Virus record (IMG/VR): IMGVR_UViG_3300025282_000206
Span: 1-26,159 of that record
Direction: 5' to 3' (one strand)
DNA from: a virus
DNA: 26,159 nt
Shown: piece after piece, positions 20,565-26,159 of the stretch
How the letters are laid out: each line of letters begins with the position of its first letter
Numbering within the stretch: position 1 is the stretch's first letter
The notes under the pieces: model-generated
The model's input: only the letters and a program-made list of their open reading frames with translations
What the model was told of the DNA's origin: nothing
Database searches by the model: none
Program-made: the position numbers and the translations under genes

Positions 20565-21569
20565 ATGCCACTGTTGCCCGCGTGGAAAGAATGGCCGAGC
20601 GGACGCGCAAACCGATCTGAGTTGCGCCGCCTTTATGCTCGCGGCTACCAAGGCGCCTACCATGCCGACGCGGAACGCGACGATCTAATAGAGCGTTTCA
20701 AGTTCCCGACGTTCGCTGACGTTTCTGACGAGTATGACTTGTGGTCGTTTGACGGCAACGCTGGCGAACTGTATTTGCCCTATCTATCGGTTCTAAAGTT
20801 CGAGCCGAACGCATACGAGGGCGCACAAGAAACTGGCGACTGCGTTAGTTGGTGGGCGCAACGTCACGCGGACAGCGTCAGGGCCAACGATATACTATCG
20901 CGAGGCGAACCCGAATCTTGGGAGGCGGTAGGCGCCACAGAGCCCATATACGGTTGGCGAGAAACGAGGCGGCAGGGTATGTCGTGCGTTAGGGCGCTGG
21001 ATTATCTATTAACAAGCGGCGGCGTAGTGTTACGCGCGGTATATGACGACATCGACTTGAGTAGTTACAATCCGGAGGTGGCTATACGGTGGGGACGAAC
21101 ACGGAAAGGAACTCCGAGTGGGATCAATCAAGGCGCAAAGGAACATCAGATCAAGCAAGCGACGGTCGTTGAAGATCTGGAACAGCTCAGGGCAGCATTT
21201 CGGAGTGGATACTCTGTTGGCGGTTGCTCAGGCCTCGGCATCTCGTCACGCAGAGACGAGCGAGGACTCAGCGAGCCAAGCGGAAGCTGGGCGCATGCAA
21301 TGTGGTGGGGCGGCTACGACGAGCGAGCGCAAACCGTCGAGCACGTAGGCGAACCGCTGGTGTTGATCGTCAACTCTTGGGGGCGGTGGAATCGTGGTCC
21401 GAGACGCATAGCGGGCACTGCGATAGATATTCCTAACGGCTCCTGTTGGGTGCGCGAGTCAGTTATTGGGAGGCGTTGCTTGGATGGCGGCGGATGTTAT
21501 ACGATGAGCGGCGCCGACGGTTGGCCTCCCATACTATTACCTGACATGGGTGCGACAGATGAGATATAG
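20565..21569 (+). CDS. Papain-like (C1-type) cysteine peptidase
   Basis: The 334-residue protein has a recognisable papain-like active site in the correct order. QETGDCVSWWAQRHAD carries oxyanion-hole Gln88 and nucleophile Cys93. GSWAHAMWWGGYDE carries His244, with the H-A-M/H-A-V pattern before a G-Y. LVLIVNSWGRWNRGP carries Asn270 in an N-S-W-G motif. Several extra cysteines (141, 221, 294, 305, 311) may form disulfides. There is no clear signal peptide at the N-terminus. It follows holin-like and membrane proteins, where an endolysin would normally be. It could act as a lysis enzyme, as a virion protease cutting host-surface protein, or in host takeover. Confidence 0.75.
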   Translation: MPLLPAWKEWPSGRANRSELRRLYARGYQGAYHADAERDDLIERFKFPTFADVSDEYDLWSFDGNAGELYLPYLSVLKFEPNAYEGAQETGDCVSWWAQRHADSVRANDILSRGEPESWEAVGATEPIYGWRETRRQGMSCVRALDYLLTSGGVVLRAVYDDIDLSSYNPEVAIRWGRTRKGTPSGINQGAKEHQIKQATVVEDLEQLRAAFRSGYSVGGCSGLGISSRRDERGLSEPSGSWAHAMWWGGYDERAQTVEHVGEPLVLIVNSWGRWNRGPRRIAGTAIDIPNGSCWVRESVIGRRCLDGGGCYTMSGADGWPPILLPDMGATDEI

Positions 21570-21876
21570 CGTAGCGGCTGCGGTGTTGTGTTGCGGCTGT
21601 TCGGCGCCTATCGTCGATGAGCTGGGATATATTTCGGCGAGCCTCGCACTAGCGACGCTCGCCGAACCGGAGGCGGCGCCCGTGGTCGACGTGGACCGAC
21701 GGCACACTAGGGCAAATTGTCCAACCGATGGCGTGGTCGAGCAGGCCGACGGCAATCGCGTGGCGTGCCCCGATTGCATACCCGAGGCGCCGCGCCGGCG
21801 CCGCTTATTCACACGACGGAGAAAACAAAGTGGCAAGCTACGACGATCTATCGCCCGAAGATCAAGGCAAAATTGA
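21559..21876 (+). CDS. Putative lipoprotein with CxxDG...CPDC zinc-like motif
   Basis: The 105-residue protein (ATG 21559; GTG 21550 is an alternative) begins MRYSVAAAVLCCGCSAP, a short hydrophobic start ending in cysteines that resembles a lipoprotein signal, although the lipobox is not canonical. A linker follows, then CPTDGVVEQADGNRVACPDC, a C-x-x-D-G...C-x-x-C pair like small zinc or redox modules. The C-terminus is basic (RRRRLFTRRRKQSGKLRRSI) and overlaps the next gene. Its start overlaps the peptidase by 11 bp. A role in the envelope is suggested only by composition and neighbours. Confidence 0.55.
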   Translation: MRYSVAAAVLCCGCSAPIVDELGYISASLALATLAEPEAAPVVDVDRRHTRANCPTDGVVEQADGNRVACPDCIPEAPRRRRLFTRRRKQSGKLRRSIARRSRQN

Positions 21877-22177
21877 CGATCTTCTATCTCACGTCCGGCC
21901 AGCGGCCGGCACATTCGCGCAGAGCAGCCACACGGCCAAGCTAATCGGCCAATCCGGAGACGTCACCGGGGCGAAAGCGCTAATCGACTCACTCGATAGC
22001 GGCACGATTCCGAATCGCACAGGGCTCGCTGAGGCCCAGCCCCTGGAGCCGTCCCAGGTGCAGGAACTGCTCGCCGATCTGGAGAAGGTCGTGACCGAGT
22101 TTGGCACCCCGGAGAAGAGTGCTTTGCAAATCGCGGCATGCGGCGTCAACGCCATTATTCGAGGCAATGGCCAATGA
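21830..22177 (+). CDS. Hypothetical helical protein before the tail-fibre genes
   Basis: The 115-residue protein is chosen to start at GTG 21830 (GGAG at 21818-21821 upstream), giving VASYDDLSPEDQGKIDDLLS. The frame is open further upstream, but the residues there look like shadow coding. It is acidic and helical, with GDVTGAKALIDSLDSGTI and QVQELLADLEKVVTEFGTPE. Its stop overlaps the following fibre gene (ATGA), so it may be a fibre-assembly helper. No family is recognised. Confidence 0.6.
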   Translation: MASYDDLSPEDQGKIDDLLSHVRPAAGTFAQSSHTAKLIGQSGDVTGAKALIDSLDSGTIPNRTGLAEAQPLEPSQVQELLADLEKVVTEFGTPEKSALQIAACGVNAIIRGNGQ

Positions 22178-23547
22178 CAACATACACCAAGGCGAACAAC
22201 CGTACCTCTCAGGTAGTGACGACGACCGGGGACGATTCCAACGGCGGCCTATGGGCGGGCCAACAATCCGGGAACGGTGTCAATCGTGCCATGAGTGATG
22301 ATGCGTATATCGTGATTGACGGCTCAACGGTCCAATGCGAGGCGGTTAGTCGTAAAGTCGTTGAGTTCACGAGCGGTTACACCGTCAGTCAGGATGACTG
22401 TGGTAACGGTGGCTGGTTCAATATCGCGTCGGGGGCGAAGGCCGGGAATTATGCGTTCGGGCCGATTACGAGCGTAGACACGGGTAATAACCGATGGACG
22501 ATTAGTAATCTCAACGGGCCGTGGAACGGCATAACCGCCGGCGAGGCGTTGACCGGCGCGATGGGTGGTGCGCTCGCTACGCTGGGGGAGGCAACGGCTC
22601 GGCAATACACGTACTCAACAATCTACGTGAAGGCGGGTACATACACGCTCGCAAACAACGTCCACAATTCACCCGGAGGCCCGCCCGAGGTGCAGAGCTG
22701 GTCTGTAATGATGGCGTTTAAGGACACGCTTGGTGATCACTTTGCCTACCCTACCGACCGCGTGATTCTGCAGCGCGGAACGACGACAGATAACGGCTAT
22801 ATGGTTAAGCACGGCGGGACCCGCGGAACGCTCTTGGCAGGCTTTGATATAGACTGCGATGACGAATGGATAGGAGGCACGAACGTGCGATGCTCAATCA
22901 ACTGTATCGCTCGAAACGCGGACGGCCATGGCTTTGTTTGTTATGACTCGTTCAAGTGCGCGGCCTACAATTGCACTAATAGCGGCGGCACGGCTTACGG
23001 GTTCAAAAACAGCTCAGGAATTTGTGCAGAGTGTTACGCTGAAGATTGTGACAATGGTTTTAACTTGGCGAGCGGGTTCCGCAACGTCGCGCACGGGTGT
23101 AGCGGCTACGGGATATATATCCAGAATTATCATGGAGCAGCGTTCAACATTGCTGACGAATGCGGAACAGGTTTATACGGCAGTGACCGTGGTGCGTCAG
23201 CATTTAACATGGCAACGAATTGCACGACGGGAGCGAGCGGCCAAATGTGGGCGACGATTGCCTACAACAACACAACCAACGTTAGCGGTTCCCCGCCCGT
23301 CGGAAACTTCGCCGCCAACCCAGTATTGCAACTGACCGCGGACCCATACGAAGACCGAACAGGCACACCGCCCGATTACAGACTCAACGACACGGAGGGC
23401 GGCGGGGCCGAGCTAGAAAATTATGCGCCCAAGTGGGCAGCGGGCACAATCGCCGGTCCGCAAGAACAGTTTGCGGCGATCTTGAAAAGCAGCGGCGGCG
23501 GCTCAACCACGGTCGTGACTCCGGGCCCGGTTCAAGTAGGGATGTGA
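22174..23547 (+). CDS. Right-handed beta-helix tail fibre or tailspike
   Basis: This 457-residue protein starts on ATGA. The N-terminal part (MTTYTKANNRTSQVVTTTGD) is followed by short repeated strand/turn units typical of parallel beta-helices: ADGHGFVCYDSFKCAAYNCT, GGTAYGFKNSSGICAECYAE, NGFNLASGFRNVAHGCSGYG and GAAFNIADECGTGLYG. These have the regular N/D/G turns and cysteine steps of pectate-lyase-like folds used by tailspikes. Unusually many cysteines occupy the helix. The C-terminus ends in a Gly/Ser/Thr-rich stretch (SSGGGSTTVVTPGPVQVGM). It probably binds or degrades a surface polysaccharide; no catalytic residue set is identified. Confidence 0.75.
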   Translation: MTTYTKANNRTSQVVTTTGDDSNGGLWAGQQSGNGVNRAMSDDAYIVIDGSTVQCEAVSRKVVEFTSGYTVSQDDCGNGGWFNIASGAKAGNYAFGPITSVDTGNNRWTISNLNGPWNGITAGEALTGAMGGALATLGEATARQYTYSTIYVKAGTYTLANNVHNSPGGPPEVQSWSVMMAFKDTLGDHFAYPTDRVILQRGTTTDNGYMVKHGGTRGTLLAGFDIDCDDEWIGGTNVRCSINCIARNADGHGFVCYDSFKCAAYNCTNSGGTAYGFKNSSGICAECYAEDCDNGFNLASGFRNVAHGCSGYGIYIQNYHGAAFNIADECGTGLYGSDRGASAFNMATNCTTGASGQMWATIAYNNTTNVSGSPPVGNFAANPVLQLTADPYEDRTGTPPDYRLNDTEGGGAELENYAPKWAAGTIAGPQEQFAAILKSSGGGSTTVVTPGPVQVGM

Positions 23548-23548
23548 T

Positions 23549-25051
23549 ATGCTCTTTAAGAATGTGGCGTCGCAGGGCGTGTATCTTTTCCTGATCGATA
23601 GCAGCACCGGCGCAGGTAAAACCGGCGACTCTAGTAACGTATCTGTTACCATCAGCCTCGATGGTGGGGCGACTGCTGCCAGCACAAACAGCGTCTCGGA
23701 AATCGGCGGCGGCGTCTACACGCTGACACTGACCCAAGGGGAGACGAACGCAGATCGCGTCGCGATCATTCCAAGCAGCAGCACGTCGTCAGTTGTCGGC
23801 TCGCCGATCATTGCCTACACCACAGGCGGCGCGGTACCAGCCGCGGCGGCTGGTGCCAATGGCGGATTGCCGACGGTAGACGCAAGCAACCATGTGGCAG
23901 GAGTGGTCGCGACCGTCTCGGCCGACGTGGTGAGCGTAAGCGGAGACAGCACCGCAGCGGACAACCTGGAAGCGGATTACGACGGGACCGGCTACAACAA
24001 ATCAGCGTCAACCATCGGGACCACGACAGCCAACACGGACATGCGGGGCACCGATTCCGCACTACTGGCAGCGTCTGCACCGAGTAACTTTGCTGATCTG
24101 GCAATCACAGCCAGTACGGGCAAAGTCACAGTGGGCACCAACGACGACAAAACCGGCTACGGCGTGACGGGGACAGTCTCGGCCGACGTTGTCAGTCTGA
24201 GCGGAGACAGTACCGCAGCGGATAACCTCGAAGCCGATTACGACGGCAACGGGTACAACAAGTCAGCGTCCACGATTGGCACGACAACCACCAACACCGA
24301 CATGCGAGGCACTAACTCGGCCATATTGGCCGCTTCGGCTCCAAGTAATTTTGCTGACTTGGCGATCACAGCCAGCACCGGAAAAGTCACAGTAGGTACG
24401 AACGACGACAAAACCGGCTACAGCATCACGGGCACAGTGTCCGCTGATATCGTCAGCGTGAGCGGAGACAGTACAGCGGCCGACAATCTGGAAAAAGATT
24501 ACGACGGGACCGGGTACGCCAAGACCAATTCCACTATCGGAACGACCACCACCAACACTGACATGCGTGGGACGGACTCGGCATTCCTGGCAGCGTCTTC
24601 CCCAACTAACTTTGGCGACCTCGCTATCACCGCGAGCAGCGGCCGCGTAACCGTTGGCACGAATAGCGACAAGACCGGATACAGCATCAGCGGCACGCTA
24701 CAAACTCTCGACGCGCTCAATGATTTCGACCCGGCGGCCGACACGGTCGCCAACGTCACAACAACCGGCACGGTTACGACCGGCGTCACGGTCTCAACGG
24801 TTAGCGATGGTGCCATCGGTGCGGCGGCAGTAGCCGACATCTGGAGCACCACAGCCCTCGCAGAGAGCTACGCCAGCGACGGCAGCACAGGAACGGGATC
24901 ACAATTGCTCTACCAGATCCAGCAGGCGCTGACCGAATTCGCGATCAGTAGCACCACAGTTACCGTGAAAAAAATTGACGGCAGCACAACCGCGAGCACA
25001 TACACCCTCGACGATGCCACAACACCGACGAGCAGAACGAGGGCTAGTTGA
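23549..25051 (+). CDS. Repetitive tail-fibre-like protein
   Basis: The 500-residue protein is rich in Ser, Thr, Ala, Gly and Asp with almost no cysteine. Residues 1-100 form an N-terminal domain (FKNVASQGVYLFLIDSSTGA). Residues 122-382 are three consecutive 87-residue units containing GDSTAADNLEADYDGTGY, TNTDMRG and DLAITASTGKVTVGTNDDKT. The C-terminal part (TLQTLDALNDFDPAADTVAN, ending STTVTVKKIDGSTTASTYTL) is a different beta-rich domain. Direct repeats of this type make long trimeric fibres. It starts one base after the beta-helix stop and is probably part of the same adhesion complex. Confidence 0.75.
   Translation: MLFKNVASQGVYLFLIDSSTGAGKTGDSSNVSVTISLDGGATAASTNSVSEIGGGVYTLTLTQGETNADRVAIIPSSSTSSVVGSPIIAYTTGGAVPAAAAGANGGLPTVDASNHVAGVVATVSADVVSVSGDSTAADNLEADYDGTGYNKSASTIGTTTANTDMRGTDSALLAASAPSNFADLAITASTGKVTVGTNDDKTGYGVTGTVSADVVSLSGDSTAADNLEADYDGNGYNKSASTIGTTTTNTDMRGTNSAILAASAPSNFADLAITASTGKVTVGTNDDKTGYSITGTVSADIVSVSGDSTAADNLEKDYDGTGYAKTNSTIGTTTTNTDMRGTDSAFLAASSPTNFGDLAITASSGRVTVGTNSDKTGYSISGTLQTLDALNDFDPAADTVANVTTTGTVTTGVTVSTVSDGAIGAAAVADIWSTTALAESYASDGSTGTGSQLLYQIQQALTEFAISSTTVTVKKIDGSTTASTYTLDDATTPTSRTRAS
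23912..24694 (+). repeat. Three tandem 261-bp (87-residue) repeats inside the fibre gene
   Basis: The units are 23912-24172, 24173-24433 and 24434-24694, each encoding T-V-S-A-D-[VI]-V-S-x-S-G-D at the start. The protein sequences are much more alike than the DNA: many third-codon positions differ between units. This shows old duplications kept under protein-level selection, not a recent copy or an assembly artefact. Confidence 0.92.
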
Positions 25052-25248
25052 TGGCCGGGACATCCGACCTGATCGCCCAGGGCTTCGGCTCTTGGTCAAC
25101 CGTGAACAAGATCCCGACGCTGGGGTTTTCGATCGCCACTCCTAACCCGCCACTCGATGGCGTGATCGAGTGGACTTTGACAAACACGCGCGCGGAGTGG
25201 ACGTTGACAGACACGCGAATCGAGTACTCCGTTGAAGGAACTGAGTGA
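25051..25248 (+). CDS. Small fibre-region protein with repeated EWTLT motif
   Basis: The 65-residue protein starts on TGATG (25049-25053), so its start is coupled to the fibre stop. The first 35 residues (GTSDLIAQGFGSWSTVNKIP) are followed by TLGFSIATPNPP. The end carries an imperfect tandem repeat, EWTLTNTRA EWTLTDTRI EYSVEG, of nine-residue steps. Short proteins with a G-F-G...I-P-T-L-G-F pattern are seen next to fibres in environmental phages. The function is unknown; a fibre-capping or assembly role would fit its place. Confidence 0.6.
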   Translation: MAGTSDLIAQGFGSWSTVNKIPTLGFSIATPNPPLDGVIEWTLTNTRAEWTLTDTRIEYSVEGTE

Positions 25249-25580
25249 TGACAATCACCGCGAGGGAGACGGGGAGGAAATCGCCGGCAGACGTAGCGGC
25301 TGCCGTGGCTGACTTTACGCCGCTCCTCCGGTCTGGGGAGTTGTTGACGGGTACCCCGACGGTGGCAGAGGTTACGAGTTCTGATCTCACAATTTCAAAT
25401 GTGGGACTCAACGACTCGACTGTGTCGGTCAACGGCAGCGATTGCGTCGCGAACGCAGGTATACAATTCCTCGTCGCAGGCGGCCTCACATCGACGAAGT
25501 ACGTTGTAGAAATGAGTTGCGGGACAGACGCCACACCGGCGCAGACGTTGGTTCGGAGTGGGACATTCTTCGTGGAGTAG
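25248..25580 (+). CDS. Small beta-sandwich fibre-accessory protein
   Basis: This 110-residue protein starts on TGATG (25246-25250). The sequence GRKSPADVAAAVADFTPLLR leads to SGELLTGTPTVAEVTSSDLT and ISNVGLNDSTVSVNGSDCVA, then GIQFLVAGGLTSTKYVVEMS and a final GTFFVE strand. The L-L-T-G-T-P-T-V...I-S-N...V-x-G...G-x-x-x-x-Y-x-V-x-x-x-x-x-T pattern is shared with small all-beta proteins encoded beside many phage fibres. An attachment or fibre-tip role is likely but unproven. The start overlaps the previous stop by one base. Confidence 0.68.
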   Translation: MTITARETGRKSPADVAAAVADFTPLLRSGELLTGTPTVAEVTSSDLTISNVGLNDSTVSVNGSDCVANAGIQFLVAGGLTSTKYVVEMSCGTDATPAQTLVRSGTFFVE

Positions 25581-25583
25581 TCA

Positions 25584-26036
25584 TTGGCGATCGCTCCGCA
25601 AAGAATCGGCGACCGTAGGCAGCCGACTACGAAACTACCACAAGCCAGGTCGCGAGACTCGCGCCTGTATGATCACGTATGGCGGAAGTACGCGCGGCGA
25701 TTCTCAACGGGATATCCTCTCTGCGTGCTGTGCCTGTGCCGTGGCAGGATCGGGGAAGAGTCTCGACGCTGCGGACGCGAGCGGAACGTGGTTGACCATA
25801 TTGAACCGTTCGGCGGCGATCGGGAAATGATGTTCGACGCAGACAATCTACAGACCCTATGCAAGCGATGCCACGACCGCGACAAGCAACGCGTTGAGCG
25901 GAGACACCCGGCAGGCACAGTCCGCCGCCACTGGCTGGAGTATCTTAGATCAGAGATGGCTGACCACCATGCCGCCGAGCACGTCGCCAACTTCGCTGCG
26001 ATGCTCCCCCCTGGTGTCCAAGCCTTGCTCGAATGA
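25584..26036 (+). CDS. HNH endonuclease
   Basis: The 150-residue protein has the zinc-stabilised HNH pattern. CVLC at 47-50 is the first cysteine pair, VVDHIEPFGGD at 69-79 carries the DH pair (71/72), and DADNLQTLCKRCHDRDK at 85-101 carries Asn88, the second cysteine pair (93/96) and His97. Before it comes a basic arm and LYDHVWRKYARRFSTGYPLC, the usual lead. The frame starts at TTG 25584. Genes of this kind often lie next to terminase genes and help packaging at cos sites, a known association in HK97-like phages. This places the terminase genes just beyond the window end by inference. Confidence 0.85.
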   Translation: MAIAPQRIGDRRQPTTKLPQARSRDSRLYDHVWRKYARRFSTGYPLCVLCLCRGRIGEESRRCGRERNVVDHIEPFGGDREMMFDADNLQTLCKRCHDRDKQRVERRHPAGTVRRHWLEYLRSEMADHHAAEHVANFAAMLPPGVQALLE

Positions 26037-26159
26037 TTCGCCATGTAACGCCCGTGAGCGTCCCCTATCGTCCCGCAGCACCAAGGCGGGTTGTATGTCG
26101 CTCAGGGCATCCGAGCCGCCCAGGGGCGTCCAGGGGCGTCCTGGCTACCCCTCGTATGG
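26037..26159 (+). other. Terminal stretch: tandem 10-bp repeat and possible start of an unfinished gene
   Basis: After the HNH stop there are 123 bases to the window end. CAGGGGCGTC occurs twice in tandem at 26121-26140. From ATG 26095 a frame stays open to the end (MSLRASEPPRGVQGRPGYPS). A second open frame from GTG 26054 runs in a different phase. A small terminase subunit is expected near here from the HNH position, but the visible residues do not prove it. The tandem repeat could belong to a packaging (cos) site. Confidence 0.3.

Noticed and set aside
927-25594. Eleven copies of GCGATCGC, the HIP1 octamer of cyanobacteria (for example at 927, 4136, 6138, 7128, 12653, 15203, 16165, 17223, 17592, 20290, 25587), as a sign of a cyanobacterial host
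   Set aside because: Near variants GCGATCGA, GCGATCGG and GCGATCGT together are more frequent than GCGATCGC, so general richness in CGATCG explains most copies. The density is also far below strong HIP1 genomes. A count against a codon-preserving shuffle would decide it.
1-26159. CRISPR array, integrase, toxin-antitoxin pair or known anti-phage defence genes
   Set aside because: No spaced direct repeats, no tyrosine or serine recombinase motifs, and no recognisable defence domains were seen in any frame.

Overview
The window is almost certainly part of a tailed, siphovirus-like bacteriophage genome (or a prophage of one). Every recognisable gene lies on the + strand, packed head to tail with many 1-50 bp overlaps. 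The order of head and tail genes is the classic one of long-tailed phages: prohead protease, HK97-fold capsid, head-tail connector, head closure, HK97-gp10-like protein, DUF3168-like tail completion, tail tube, G/GT tail assembly chaperone made by a -1 frameshift, then a short tape measure. There is no integrase, no lysogeny repressor, no rRNA or tRNA, and no CRISPR array. Base composition is moderately GC-rich. The host is not shown directly. The cysteine-rich virion proteins, papain-like peptidase and small membrane proteins remind me of phages and prophages of Planctomycetes-type environmental bacteria, but this is a weak inference.

Layout. Positions 1-8434 hold the head, neck, tail tube, chaperone, tape measure and a probable distal tail protein. 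Positions 8448-11336 hold virion-type proteins of unknown function, including a 559-residue cysteine-rich protein with lectin-like (jelly-roll) modules and a small zinc-ribbon protein, followed by a terminator-like hairpin. Positions 11403-14531 hold small early or accessory genes of unknown function, led by an AT-rich regulatory stretch with a 20-bp palindrome, and ending with a ribbon-helix-helix regulator. Positions 14532-14878 are a control region with a perfect 42-bp palindrome, a run of ten G and a frame-broken excisionase-type helix-turn-helix gene.

Positions 14879-19733 form the DNA-metabolism block: a protein with the ETSAxGR motif often seen near phage recombinases, a ParB-like protein, an SF2 helicase, zinc-finger and small proteins, and a PDDEXK Holliday-junction-resolvase-like nuclease. 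No DNA polymerase or primase is visible, so host replication enzymes are probably used. Positions 19720-21876 look like a lysis or envelope cassette: a two-helix holin-like protein, two further membrane proteins, a papain-like cysteine peptidase and a lipoprotein-like gene. Positions 21830-25580 are a fibre cassette with a beta-helix protein, a 500-residue fibre with three 87-residue repeats, and small accessory proteins joined by TGATG stop-start overlaps. An HNH endonuclease at 25584-26036 comes last.

HNH genes of this type usually sit beside the terminase genes, and the window starts inside the protease that normally follows terminase and portal. The two ends are therefore probably joined on a circular map by only a few kb of terminase and portal genes.

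The most interesting signals are: (1) a gene with no start codon of its own at 5600-5941, reached by -1 slippage on nine A; (2) the perfect 42-bp palindrome with a neighbouring G10 run; (3) the frame-broken HTH gene beside it; (4) a papain-like peptidase where an endolysin would be expected; (5) a 45-bp leader repeated before two consecutive genes.
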